Assembly: GCA_029260765.1 (NCBI GenBank)
Contig: JAJDCP010000078.1
Coordinates: 1 to 64,000 of the forward strand
Direction: 5' to 3'
Length of the DNA: 64,000 nucleotides
From: Planctomycetota bacterium
GTDB lineage: Bacteria; Planctomycetota; J058; JAJDCP01
Position 1 is the first letter of the stretch; each line of letters starts with the position of its first letter. The notes under the pieces are model-generated. The model was not told the origin of the DNA and searched no databases. It worked only from the letters and a program-made list of their open reading frames with translations. The position numbers and the translations under genes are program-made. Below are positions 27,101 through 34,233 of this stretch, in pieces.

Positions 27101-29252
27101 TCGCGTGCAGGCTGAGCAAGACGAAAATCGGCAACTACGCGCGCTGCTCGACTCGATCCGGGCCCGACTTGTCGAAGAAGAGGGCCGCGCCGGAGGCCTG
27201 CAGTCCAGGCTTGAGCAGAGCCAACGGGAGCTGGCGGAGCTCGAGCCACTCAAGGCTGACCTTGAGGGTCGACTCGCGGAGGCCGGACAGCAGCTAGAAG
27301 AGAAGATCCAACGCAGCCGCAGCCTCGAAACGCAGCTGGGCCGCATCCGTGCCAAGCTCGCTGCTGAGCAGGAGCGCTCGGAGGCGCAGAGGCTGCGCCA
27401 GCAACAGCTCGAGGGCACACTCGAGGCCGAGCGTGAGCAGGGCTCACTGTTGCGGCAGGATCGGCAGGACATCGGCGCGGAGTTGCTGGTCGAGCAGGCG
27501 CGCAGCCGAGAACTGGCCACGGCGCTCGACAGGCTCCAGCCCGAAGTCTCGCGTCGCTTGGATACCGAGCAGCGGCTTCTGGCCAAGCTCGAGAACCAGG
27601 GGAAGGAGCTCTGGGCGAGCGAGCTCCAGAACCGACAGCTCAGCGAGCAGCTCGAGCGCTCGCGAGCCCGTCTGGGGAAAGAAACCGGGAAGCTCGAGGA
27701 GCTCCAGACCCAGCAGCGCCAGCTGCAGATTGCGCTCGAGCAACGGCGCGCGGCTGAAGCCGAGTTGACGACCAGACTCGAGCTCGAACGGGCCCGACAC
27801 ACGGAGCAGGAGAGCCGTGGCACCAGACTCGAGGGAGAGCTGACGCGGCTCGAGGAACAGCTGAAGGCCAGCCAGCAGACGGCACAGCTCGCACAGCAAG
27901 ATGCGGCCCAGCTGCAGCGGCAGGTGCAGCTGACCGAAGCAGCCCTCGACGTGCAGAAGGAGCAGTTCGAGCAACTCGAGGGCAGGCTCAAGCTGCTCGA
28001 AAGAGAGCTGGGGCAAGCGCGTAGCAAAGGGGCGGAGGCCCAGGAGCAGCAGCGCCAGCTGCGCGCGAGCAACGCACAGGCCGAAGGCCAGATTCTCGAC
28101 CTGCAGCGCATGCTCTCCGAAGCCCGTGGGCTGCTCGGCGAGCACGAGAGCCGGGAACGGGGCCTGCGCGATCAATTCCATGAGCTCGCGGGCCTGCACG
28201 CCGCCCAGGAATCGGACAATGCCGTGCTGCGCCAGGCTCTGAGCGGACTGCGCGAGAGGATGGTCGCAGAAGAGGGCCGCCGCAACGGCCTGAGCGCCCA
28301 GCTCGAGCAGCTCGAAGCCGAGCTCAGCGCAATGCGGGCAGAAGCCTCCTCAGACGCGCGCAAGCTCAGCGCGTCCCAGGACTTGCTGATGACCGAGAGG
28401 ACCGTGTTCCAGGAACTGCAAACGCGCTTTGACGAGGCCCAGGTTGCGTACGCGGCTTCGCAGGGGAAGCACGAAAGGGCCCAGTATGAGCTGACGGGCA
28501 GGATCGAAGCCGAGCAGGAGGAGAACAAACAGCTGCGTCAGGTGCTCGACGGACTCCGTGCACGCCTGGTCGAAGAGCAGGGCCGATCCGGCAGCTGGAA
28601 AGAGCAGCTCGCTGCTTGGCGCAGCAGGGTGAGCGCAAAGGAGGACGCCATCAGTGAGCTCAAGCAAAAGCTCTCCGAGCTACAACTTGAGCTGGACCGC
28701 GCGACTCTGCGTTGCGAGGTCCTCAGCGCGCGGCACGCAAAGGCCCAGGTCGAGCTCAACGAGAAGCAGGACGGGAGCAAAGCGCTCCACAACCGCATCC
28801 ATAAGTTGACGGCAGAGATCCGGGTTGAGCGCGAAGACAGTGCACAGCTCAGGCAGACCTTGACGCGCTTGTGCGAGGATCAGCTGGGCGAGCAGGAGCG
28901 CGCTCGCAAGGCCCAGCTGCAGCTTGAGCTTGAGCACTCTCGTCGGCAAAAATTCGAGGGCGAGATCGAAGAGCTGCAGGCCGCGCTCGTCGATTGGCAG
29001 GAGCAGGCGGCCCACCATGAGCGCAGCCTCGCGGTCGTGTTGGGGCGCCTGACGATCGAGCAGTCAGAGAGCGATGGACTCAAACAGGATCTGATGAGTC
29101 TGCGGGAGCAGCTGCGCCAGCACGACATCGAACCCATCTTTCCGACCAGGGGTCTCGCACAGACCCGCTCGGACATCGAACGCCAGAAGATCCTCGTCGT
29201 GGAAGAGGCCACGGGCTTTGGGTTCGAGGTCGAAGACCGCATGGAGATCTGA
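21195..29252 (+). CDS. Giant coiled-coil protein with N-terminal zinc ribbon and long-period internal repeats
   Basis: 2685 aa. Residues 1-130 are helical and include DEILGMLLLQARTIQRSQL and LETILLEIGTVDRTAL, two units resembling the small helical domain found at the N-terminus of many GspE-type ATPases and kinases. A zinc ribbon follows (Cys135-x2-Cys138, Cys156-x2-Cys159). Residues about 165-320 are Pro/Arg/Lys-rich and disordered. From about 325 to 2640 the protein is almost pure heptad coiled coil, rich in Gln, Glu, Leu, Arg and Ala. Landmarks recur with exact spacing (see the repeat entry). No signal peptide, so cytoplasmic. GGGGAGG precedes the ATG. A scaffold or filament role is inference from structure only; the divergent kinase may act on it. 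Confidence 0.92.
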   Translation: MTQARMSFRRLVFINLLRSRYPLNQDALKELQRCIALPAPIETSLLEAGVLQKPGVAFLRGKDSRLIEDEILGMLLLQARTIQRSQLTQALGRQVAEIPKTGLRSLETILLEIGTVDRTALRNVKQGTRTLGLSCPGCKSQYLVNAPNTDGHFPRCPRCPQDGPQLQHKSTPPSPGALQHRSETARMQAVSAESPGAPSAEKGAKSGEDGDPAKQDTRRSRPKLPRTPTRTLPKIRGVPATRTARIRQPMPAAPSAKTGAASTKSASPAVKRSTSRWIPAKPPRRATGKLPKPSGVDRPPLPKKVAEAPSPPAKERDSAAEPSAAETLEQYYGGDRSEAKPEGPLTGVINQHRRFAKLRRSAEKKPAELQAGDIQQQTALEELRTELKAAAELQTALQEELKQQKVRAQELSVQIEQRKAEFDGQGAEKSRVESELLQVVERHKQTEARHQTLLSASQAQQEQLESLKAREQELQLALEDLKGRCAAESADNSTLKQALSTVRERLVEEEGQRKGLASQLAQVEAELTREHDRGSSLTAALESLRESLLGEQSSRQELEARFREEKQALLQARQQSEHQLIELRSSVAAERQESTKLRGVLDSVRGQLVTETGCTTGLKSQLEQVRARAEELETGKTVLQEQLAEARQHLSQQSRHSQELENRNRALEASLLALQESQVASQLQLEQLSSERLAERQTITRLEAEGARLSSQHVEQSERCERLQEQIVGLSDELAGSREREARVQAELAQSKKQSQAELLAKQSLLEAHQELKTQLVGSQDSLRERERELIEARAELQAGATGAAELRASLAASAQTLEQERSRARALNTEHAELKSALEGLSEQLAAEQGETTRLRTVLAEQRDALQAEKARASGLTAQLQNSASELEASHGRERQLQSDLEQITMQASLTGARVEDLLAGRKDLKERLERSRLSDEQRVKELHEARARWVAAKADNDTLRKALGSVRMKLVEVEGARSGLSQQLEQTRAALLNAEQATSGQEVSLQLLNEGLRKETDAHLELETRLEETRSLLARNSEQHERQLLELRGRLEAEQEEATQLRRVLEQLRAQLVEADRAASDLEHFRAQAQRLEAQELELQQSLAQATQAHAREVERSKHLKSRLEHVEASLARELEREAGFERKLAELGRAFQARVEEIAQLRREKQEASVRSQAEAQRNLGMQKELEQLCGELLEKESGLKERLASMERDFRDKALKSRRLEEDGAALETWLATEEAKATRLELELDKTRAELAEAALREDTLQASLEQKQEQLHQKQSHASELSEQTSQLREQLDQLGVGLQSERQAGEALRRSLQEARAELLSEKSVARNLRAEQERLEEELSRSREHGTALQSELESSRESTWRAEAQAESLEATLRDQKQVLERTKKSQDALVKELHELRGSFKAAEADNGTLRQALSALRDKLVAEEGRRNGLSLQLEQARQGLVQEQKKEANLEGSLASLQASLSGEQSSSQQLRTRLEQSLAELSKRESEHGQQLHELHGRIEAFQDENAQLRQVLESLRGQLLENEGQANSLRSQLEASGEVAQQAGSRIKELEESLHETQRALDAEAGRGQALKARLASLGAEAKQGQEREVGFQERIRELDSSLVQERAESARLSRSLDAMGAQCAGAESGREERELALKKLTDRMAEQQAREAALREELSADRQALQAGQLRMGTQLEELQRLQSRLAQQEGKIEELGARLTREQEQRQVETQRGERAEDHLHEQQGRAKALEQQRAELKSALQQEGQQRRAHEQATQALRARLDAEQARLKAESERAGQLGLELEKARADLNQHRDNEVTLQRELEYARQQLGQTAACVEELQEELQTQLKQLADFARREDSRASELGQLTDRLETGEAANETLRGVLRGLREKLVLEEGRSKGLDLQLEQVRAELAREAHGATEYASRVTHLEQELKSARESAALSESHWQETRGRLTREQGEATKDVHELRGRVQAEQDENRQLRALLDSIRARLVEEEGRAGGLQSRLEQSQRELAELEPLKADLEGRLAEAGQQLEEKIQRSRSLETQLGRIRAKLAAEQERSEAQRLRQQQLEGTLEAEREQGSLLRQDRQDIGAELLVEQARSRELATALDRLQPEVSRRLDTEQRLLAKLENQGKELWASELQNRQLSEQLERSRARLGKETGKLEELQTQQRQLQIALEQRRAAEAELTTRLELERARHTEQESRGTRLEGELTRLEEQLKASQQTAQLAQQDAAQLQRQVQLTEAALDVQKEQFEQLEGRLKLLERELGQARSKGAEAQEQQRQLRASNAQAEGQILDLQRMLSEARGLLGEHESRERGLRDQFHELAGLHAAQESDNAVLRQALSGLRERMVAEEGRRNGLSAQLEQLEAELSAMRAEASSDARKLSASQDLLMTERTVFQELQTRFDEAQVAYAASQGKHERAQYELTGRIEAEQEENKQLRQVLDGLRARLVEEQGRSGSWKEQLAAWRSRVSAKEDAISELKQKLSELQLELDRATLRCEVLSARHAKAQVELNEKQDGSKALHNRIHKLTAEIRVEREDSAQLRQTLTRLCEDQLGEQERARKAQLQLELEHSRRQKFEGEIEELQAALVDWQEQAAHHERSLAVVLGRLTIEQSESDGLKQDLMSLREQLRQHDIEPIFPTRGLAQTRSDIERQKILVVEEATGFGFEVEDRMEI
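22668..29150 (+). repeat. Five-module internal super-repeat in the coiled-coil gene
   Basis: A landmark of the form N-x-x-L-R-x-x-L at the head of an 'E-E-G...G-L...Q-L-E-Q' segment begins at bases 22668, 24066, 25443, 26820 and 28218 (residues 492, 958, 1417, 1876, 2342). Module lengths are 466, 459, 459 and 466 residues; the fifth is cut by the C-terminus. A second landmark follows at exactly +102 residues in all five (22974, 24372, 25749, 27126, 28524). A third lies at exactly +207 in four of five (23289, 26064, 27441, 28839). Confidence 0.9.
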
Positions 29253-29365
29253 GACGCAGGGGAGGGCCGCGTGGGAAGGTCTTGAACGCAGGCTGTGCAA
29301 GACCCGCCAATTGCGGTCGTCGGCACCCGCAAGTGCGCGCATCCGCAGTCCGGGTGCTCTTTCTT

Positions 29366-29402
29366 GTCGGGGAGGGGGGCGGGGGTTACCCCTCACCCCT
29401 AC
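29366..29402 (-). repeat. GTAGGGG-family hairpin, half element
   Basis: On the minus strand the sequence reads GTAGGGGTGAGGGGTAACCC and continues CCGCCCC. It matches the left half of the elements at 29518 and 46062 in reverse orientation. Confidence 0.7.
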
Positions 29403-29517
29403 TTTTCCACCCCAACGAGCCGACCCTTGATGGAGCTGGACCCGCTGTTCATGCCGACTCTCTCGCACCTCTGTCCAGGCAGTGTTTCATAACCTCCGAG
29501 GTTGCAGTTTTCTTCGT

Positions 29518-29593
29518 GTAGGGTGCGGGGTTTACCCCCGCCCTCGGGAGAGCGAAGCGTCCGAGTCCTCGAGGTGTAAACCCCTCCCCTACC
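29518..29593 (+). repeat. GTAGGGG-family palindromic element, complete (76 bp)
   Basis: The left end GTAGGGTGCGGGGTTTAC is the near-perfect inverted complement of the right end GTAAACCCCTCCCCTAC, giving a MITE-like 76-bp palindrome. An internal GCGGGG/CCCCGC-type stem lies in the left arm. There is no coding capacity. Confidence 0.75.
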
Positions 29594-29808
29594 AAGAGAA
29601 AAGTCGGTTTTTTTCCCCGAGTCGCAGGTGCCTGAGGTTGTCCAACCCCACGCCTCCAGACGTTCCCTGAGACAGCCTCAAAAGGTCCGCCGCCCGCCGG
29701 CTGCCCGTCGGGCTCTGGCTCGCACAGCGTCAGGTTTTGCTTGCCGAGTGGCCCATTGCAGCGGTAGGCTCGGCTTCACTTCCCGCTTCCCGTACCAGGA
29801 CACCACAC

Positions 29809-30873
29809 ATGTCACCAAAGCCACCGCTGCTTGTGTTCTGTTTCCTGATGTCCCTCCTTCAGCTTGCAGATGCCGGCGAGACCCTCCGCATCGCCACCCG
29901 CCATGTTCCGCCCTTTGCAATCAAGGCGAGCGACGGCTCCTGGAGTGGTCTGAGTATCGAGCTGTGGCGCCGCATCGCCGATGACCTCAAGCTCCCCTAC
30001 ACGCTCGAGGCGATGGGTCTGCAAGCGATGCTGCGCCAACTCGAGAGCGACAGCATAGACCTGGCCGTAGCCGCCCTGACCGTGACTCCGCAACGGGAAG
30101 AGCGCTTCGACTTCACCCACTCCTTCCACACGTCGGGCCTGGGCATCGCAATCAGCACCACGGCCACCAGCAACCGCAGTTGGTGGTACAGCCTAAGGGG
30201 GTTTCTGAGCAGTCAGGTGTTGCAGTTGGTCGGGCTGCTCTCGGGGCTGGTTTTGGTGGCGGCTTTGGTCGTCTGGCGGCTCGAGCGCAAGCACAACCCC
30301 GCCCACTTCGGAGGTGCGGGACTCAAGGGAGTTGGAAGTGCCCTGTGGTGGGCCTTTGTGACCCTGACGACGGTTGGCTATGGGGACAAGGCCCCGATCA
30401 CCGTAGGAGGGCGCGTGGTGGCGAGCTTCTGGATGCTGACCAGCGTCGTGCTGGTGTCGGTGTTTACAGGCTCGATCGCTAGCACCCTGACCGTGTCCCA
30501 GCTGGAGTCGGGCATCGAAGGGCCGGATGACCTCCACGGCAGACGGGTGGCCACGGTCGAGTCTTCGACCAGCGAGGTCTGGCTTCGCGAGCGCGGCATC
30601 GACCCGCAGGGGTTCGCGGAGGTCGCAGACGCACTGCACGCGCTGACGGAGAACAGGGTCGACGCGGTCATCTACGACGCGCCGATTCTGCGTTACCTCT
30701 CGACCAGCACCAGTACGGGCTTCGCGGTTCTGCCTGGTTTCTTCGAACGCCAGAGCTACGCCTTCGGCATGCCGGAAGGGCATCCTCTGCGCGAGCAGGT
30801 CAACCGGTCCCTGCTCAAACAGCTGGCCTCAGCTCATTGGAAGGTCTTGCTCCATGGCTATCTAGGAGACTGA
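29809..30873 (+). CDS. GluR0-like ligand-gated potassium channel (periplasmic binding domain split by a K+ pore)
   Basis: 354 aa. Architecture of a prokaryotic ionotropic glutamate receptor: signal peptide (1-22), ligand-binding half S1 (about 24-122), TM1 (about 134-157), pore helix and filter TTVGYGD (187-193), TM2 (about 203-228), then half S2 (about 232-350). Ligand-site candidates are Arg97 in TVTPQREERFDF (the carboxylate-binding Arg of this family) and Asp290 in VDAVIYDAP. Synechocystis GluR0 is about 397 aa with the same order. The filter is a true K+ signature. CAGGA lies before the ATG. A plain three-domain solute-binding protein is excluded by the pore insertion. The actual ligand is unknown. 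Confidence 0.93.
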   Translation: MSPKPPLLVFCFLMSLLQLADAGETLRIATRHVPPFAIKASDGSWSGLSIELWRRIADDLKLPYTLEAMGLQAMLRQLESDSIDLAVAALTVTPQREERFDFTHSFHTSGLGIAISTTATSNRSWWYSLRGFLSSQVLQLVGLLSGLVLVAALVVWRLERKHNPAHFGGAGLKGVGSALWWAFVTLTTVGYGDKAPITVGGRVVASFWMLTSVVLVSVFTGSIASTLTVSQLESGIEGPDDLHGRRVATVESSTSEVWLRERGIDPQGFAEVADALHALTENRVDAVIYDAPILRYLSTSTSTGFAVLPGFFERQSYAFGMPEGHPLREQVNRSLLKQLASAHWKVLLHGYLGD

Positions 30874-31018
30874 CCCGGTCGCAGCGGGCTAGCCCGCGGA
30901 GAACAGCATCCGACGTGCTGGAGAACGCAACCTGCCGCATTCTCTCTGCGTCTGCTCGCAAGCGAGCGCTCGAAGCCCTGCGCCGGCGAAGCCCAACGTC
31001 CCCGCGAGAGGAGAAACC

Positions 31019-31639
31019 ATGGCCCGTCTGTCCGCCACCGTCCTTCTACTGATCAGCTGCGCTGGCTGCGGGCCGCTCACCCTGATCCACGACGCCTACA
31101 TCGGCCCGATCAGCCCGGCCGGCCGCATCCATGCGCTGGTGGTTGGGGACAACTTCAGGGTGGGCCGCCACGGTCCAGAGGCCACCCCGCCACGGCACTT
31201 GCTGGCGCCGCTGCCGCCGCGTCTGTTCCAGAGAATGGCCAGCACGATCCCCGCCACGCGTGGTCTGCGCGCCGCGGTGGCGAGTTTCTCCTTCTACGTC
31301 GACCGCACCGAGTTGACCGGCAAAGCCCCGCCCTACGAACCGACTCGCGATTGGACAGGTGTGAGCCAGGCCGAGCTTCTTGCCGAGCTGGGGCCACCCC
31401 AACAATGGATCCAGCGCAGAGATGGCAGCCTGCTGGTCTATTCGGGCGACGTCTGGGAAGCCCACAGCCTCTACCTGGGTCTGCCTCCCGGTGTGTCGAA
31501 CCTGATCCCCATCCCGGGCATCTCGAACCTGCGCTTCCGCTACTCGAGCAGTGATGCCCGCCGCGAGCGGCTGATGTTCTTCCTCGATGCCGAAAAACGG
31601 GTACTTGGATGGTCCTGGGGCGGCCGCCCGGATCCTTGA
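31019..31639 (+). CDS. Lipoprotein with BamE/OmlA-like domain
   Basis: 206 aa. Signal MARLSATVLLLISCAGC with candidate lipobox cysteines at 14 and 17. The middle has VSQAELLAELGPPQQW followed by strands SLLVYSGDVWEAH and, near the C-terminus, RLMFFLDAEKRVLGWSW. This is the same helix, Gly-Pro-Pro, two-strand pattern as the two lipoproteins at 9089-9858, but with a longer N-terminal region. GAGAGGAGAAACC precedes the ATG. It may be co-transcribed with the channel gene 145 bp upstream, though nothing requires this. Confidence 0.75.
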   Translation: MARLSATVLLLISCAGCGPLTLIHDAYIGPISPAGRIHALVVGDNFRVGRHGPEATPPRHLLAPLPPRLFQRMASTIPATRGLRAAVASFSFYVDRTELTGKAPPYEPTRDWTGVSQAELLAELGPPQQWIQRRDGSLLVYSGDVWEAHSLYLGLPPGVSNLIPIPGISNLRFRYSSSDARRERLMFFLDAEKRVLGWSWGGRPDP

Positions 31640-31854
31640 GGGAGAAAAACACAGGTTCGCGGTTGCCGCGTCCGAAGTCGATGGCTAAGCTTCCACAGGA
31701 GCCGCGATGGCTCTTCCACAGGTGTCGCTATGATTCGTGCCCAGATGAGTTGCCTCTCGTTCTACGTTCTGCCTGCCGGTAATTCCGGTATGCCGACCGT
31801 CGGCGACTCTTTTGTGCCTGTGCCTGTGGCTCTCCTCTGATCTGAGAAATCCAC

Positions 31855-31886
31855 GCCGCAGGCCACCGGACCTGCGGCTTTCTCGA
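31855..31886 (+). terminator. Hairpin followed by short T-tract
   Basis: GCCGCAGG (31855-31862) pairs perfectly with CCTGCGGC (31871-31878) across an 8-base loop, then TTTCTC. It could terminate the upstream lipoprotein transcript or act as an attenuator 50 bp before the MATE gene. It matches no riboswitch class I can recognise. Confidence 0.45.
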
Positions 31887-31937
31887 TACCCTCGTGCACT
31901 CTGCTGGTCCGTGGCCTGCCCTACCCGGGAAAGTGTC

Positions 31938-33299
31938 ATGGAATCCGACCATCGGCGCGGCAGTCTGGACGAGCTGCTGCGTACCTCCTGGCCGATCGTC
32001 GTCGGCCTGTTGTCCTACACGGCCATGGGAGTGGCCGACACCTGGTTCGTTTCGCGCATCGGCTCGGTTGAGCTCGCGGCAGTGGGCCTGGCCGCCACGG
32101 CCTACTTCGCGGTCAACTCCTTCGCCCTCGGTCTGCTGACCACGGTCAAAGTGCTGGCCTCGCAGGCCTGGGGCGGCGGCAGGCGTGCGCGTGCCCATGC
32201 CAGTGGTTGGCTGGGCTTGTGGCTGGTCTTGCCGCTGGGGCTGCTGTCGTGCTTGCAGGGTCTGTGGGCCGAGGAGCTGTTCGCGCTGCTCGGTGCCAGC
32301 CCGCGGGTGCAGAAGCTCGCGGTCATCTACTTCCGCGCTCGGCTCTGGGGCGCTCCCTGCTGGTTGGTGTTGCTGGCCGTCAGCCACTACCTGCAGGCCA
32401 CCGGCCGCATGCGGCTGCCGATGCTGCTCACCCTGGCCGCGAATGTGCTGAACATCGGCCTGACCGGTTGGTTGGTGTTCGGCGGCGGTCCGGTACCGGC
32501 GTTGGGAGTGCAGGGGGCTGCGTTGGGTAGCTCGGTGGCGTGGCTGCTGATCAGCCTGCCGGCGCTGCTGGTCTTCCTCCGGGCTGTCGGCTGGAAATGG
32601 CGGGGCGCGCACCGCAGCGCCAGCCCCTGGCTGGGAGTGCGGCCGCGGCTGCTGCTGCGTGCGTTGCGCATCGGTCTGCCGTTGGGCGTGCAGCGGGTGT
32701 TGCAGGTGACCGGCTTTCTGGCCTTCACCGGCATGCTCGCGCAGATGGGTGACGCGGCGTTGGCTGCCCATCAGGTGGCTCTGCGCATCGTCAGCCTGAG
32801 CTTCCTGCCGGGCCACGGCATCGGCGAGGCGGCCTGTGTGTTGGTGGGGAAGTATGTCGGGGCAGGCGATCTGGCCGCGGCGCAGCGTGCCTTCCGCAAC
32901 GCGGTCTGGCTGGCAGTCGCGGTGATGGGAGCGGCGGGCGTGTTGTTCTTCAGCGCGCCGGACCTGCTGCTGGGCTTGTTCCTGCAGGAAGGGGAGGTCT
33001 TGGTGTTGGGGCGGAAGTTGCTGGCGGTCGCTGCCTTCTTCCAGGTCTTCGATGCCATCGCCTTGTCGGCTTCAGGAGCGCTGAACGGCGGCGGCGACAC
33101 CCGCTTCACCATGCTGGTGGGGGTCGGCTGCTCCTGGCTGGTCTGTGTGCCGGGCGCCTATCTGTGCGGTGTGGTGCTCGGCATGGGGGCGGTCGGGGCC
33201 TGGATCGGCCTGACCGCAGACGTGACGGCCCAGGCAGGCGTCTTCCTGCTGCGCTACCGTAGCCAGCGTTGGTTCGCCCGACCGCGGCCAGCTCGCTGA
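31938..33299 (+). CDS. MATE-family multidrug/toxin exporter
   Basis: 453 aa with about 12 hydrophobic segments in two homologous halves. N-terminal half: LRTSWPIVVGLLSYTAMGVADTWFVSRIG, the usual MATE TM1 motif with the conserved D-T-W-F. C-terminal half: LRALRIGLPLGVQRVLQVTGF. An Na+- or H+-driven efflux pump of the NorM/DinF type; substrate unknown. The start at 31938 has GGGAAAG upstream and fits the family's short cytoplasmic N-terminus. The 298 bp upstream hold no gene, only the hairpin listed separately. The convergent hydrolase gene ends 4 bp away. Confidence 0.95.
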   Translation: MESDHRRGSLDELLRTSWPIVVGLLSYTAMGVADTWFVSRIGSVELAAVGLAATAYFAVNSFALGLLTTVKVLASQAWGGGRRARAHASGWLGLWLVLPLGLLSCLQGLWAEELFALLGASPRVQKLAVIYFRARLWGAPCWLVLLAVSHYLQATGRMRLPMLLTLAANVLNIGLTGWLVFGGGPVPALGVQGAALGSSVAWLLISLPALLVFLRAVGWKWRGAHRSASPWLGVRPRLLLRALRIGLPLGVQRVLQVTGFLAFTGMLAQMGDAALAAHQVALRIVSLSFLPGHGIGEAACVLVGKYVGAGDLAAAQRAFRNAVWLAVAVMGAAGVLFFSAPDLLLGLFLQEGEVLVLGRKLLAVAAFFQVFDAIALSASGALNGGGDTRFTMLVGVGCSWLVCVPGAYLCGVVLGMGAVGAWIGLTADVTAQAGVFLLRYRSQRWFARPRPAR

Positions 33300-33303
33300 T
33301 GCC

Positions 33304-34155
33304 TCACAGGCGTGCTTGCATCTGCAGCCAGTGGGCCAGTCGCTCCCAGAGTGGCCGTGCCCGCTGGCTGCGTACCATCGCCATGTGGCCGACGCCGGCG
33401 TCGGCCTCGAGCACGTGCAGCTCCAGTCTGGGCAGTGGGGCGAGGAAGCGGCGCGCCGCAGCAGGGGGGCTGGCGCGGTCGGCCGCGCTGTACAGTCCGA
33501 GCACCGGCAGCTCGACGCTGCCCAGGCCCGCGCGGTAATCGAAGCCGTCCGGGCTGGCCCAGACGTCGGCCAGGTACCAGTCGCGCATCTGGGCGGCGAA
33601 AGCGTAGGGCACCGACTCGCTACCCAGCTGGGCCCAGCGTGCCGCCAGGTATCCCCGGGGCCATGCCAGGGCGGCATAGCTGCTCAGGAAGGCCCCGCGC
33701 AGGATGCGCTCGGGCAGGTCGGCGAAGCTGCTCGGCAACCACAGCTGGCTGGCCAGGCTGCCGATGCCAGCGACGCGCAAAGCTCCCCGGGCGGCCCCGA
33801 GCAGCAGGGCGTTTCCGAACAGGCTGTGGCCGGCGGCGAAGACCGGCTCGACTCGCGCGCGCAGCGCGCCGAGCAGGGCCGGCGCGTCGCGCAGGGCGAT
33901 GTCTTCGAGTGTCCAGGAGGCGCCATCCTCGGGCTTGGGACCGCTGCCGCCATGCGCGCGCAGGTCGGCGTTCAGCACCGCGATGCCCCGTTCGTAGAGC
34001 AGGCTGGCCAGGCCCTGGGGTCGATCGATGGCGCGTCGGTTGGCGAGCATCGCGTGGCCGAGGACGACCCCGCAGATCGGGGCCTCGGGAAGCCAGAGGC
34101 TGGCCTGCAGGCGCCAGCCGTCGGTGGTGGGGACGTCGATGGGGGTCGGGCGCAA
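33304..34155 (-). CDS. Alpha/beta-fold hydrolase
   Basis: 283 aa, cytoplasmic. Nucleophile elbow GHSLFG (consensus G-x-S-x-G), candidate acid Asp in YSAADRAS and catalytic His in GVGHMAMVRS give a full triad in the right order. The lid region between them is Trp/Ala/Tyr-rich. Early strand GVVLGHAMLANRRA resembles serine aminopeptidase_S33 and lysophospholipase-like members. Substrate unknown. It converges with the MATE gene. Confidence 0.88.
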   Translation of the reverse strand: MRPTPIDVPTTDGWRLQASLWLPEAPICGVVLGHAMLANRRAIDRPQGLASLLYERGIAVLNADLRAHGGSGPKPEDGASWTLEDIALRDAPALLGALRARVEPVFAAGHSLFGNALLLGAARGALRVAGIGSLASQLWLPSSFADLPERILRGAFLSSYAALAWPRGYLAARWAQLGSESVPYAFAAQMRDWYLADVWASPDGFDYRAGLGSVELPVLGLYSAADRASPPAAARRFLAPLPRLELHVLEADAGVGHMAMVRSQRARPLWERLAHWLQMQARL

Positions 34156-34233
34156 GGCAGGCCTCCGCCGGGTCGATGGGCAGTTCCCGCTATTGTAGGC
34201 CCTGCGGCCTGCCCATCCAGCCCGCGGCTGCGG

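Larger units (their letters stand above)
29253..29808. other. Intergenic region, 556 bp, with two hairpin repeats
   Basis: Lies between the coiled-coil gene and the channel gene. It contains the GTAGGGG-family elements at 29366-29402 and 29518-29593 and no credible gene. The first hairpin could also act in transcription termination of the 8-kb gene upstream, but neither stem is followed by a clear T-tract on the plus strand. Confidence 0.6.

Noticed and set aside
21324..28111. Long minus-strand open frames (over 600 codons) opposite the coiled-coil gene
   Set aside because: They are complements of GAG/CAG/CTC-rich coiled-coil codons, giving Leu/Ser/Arg-rich nonsense, and lack ribosome sites.
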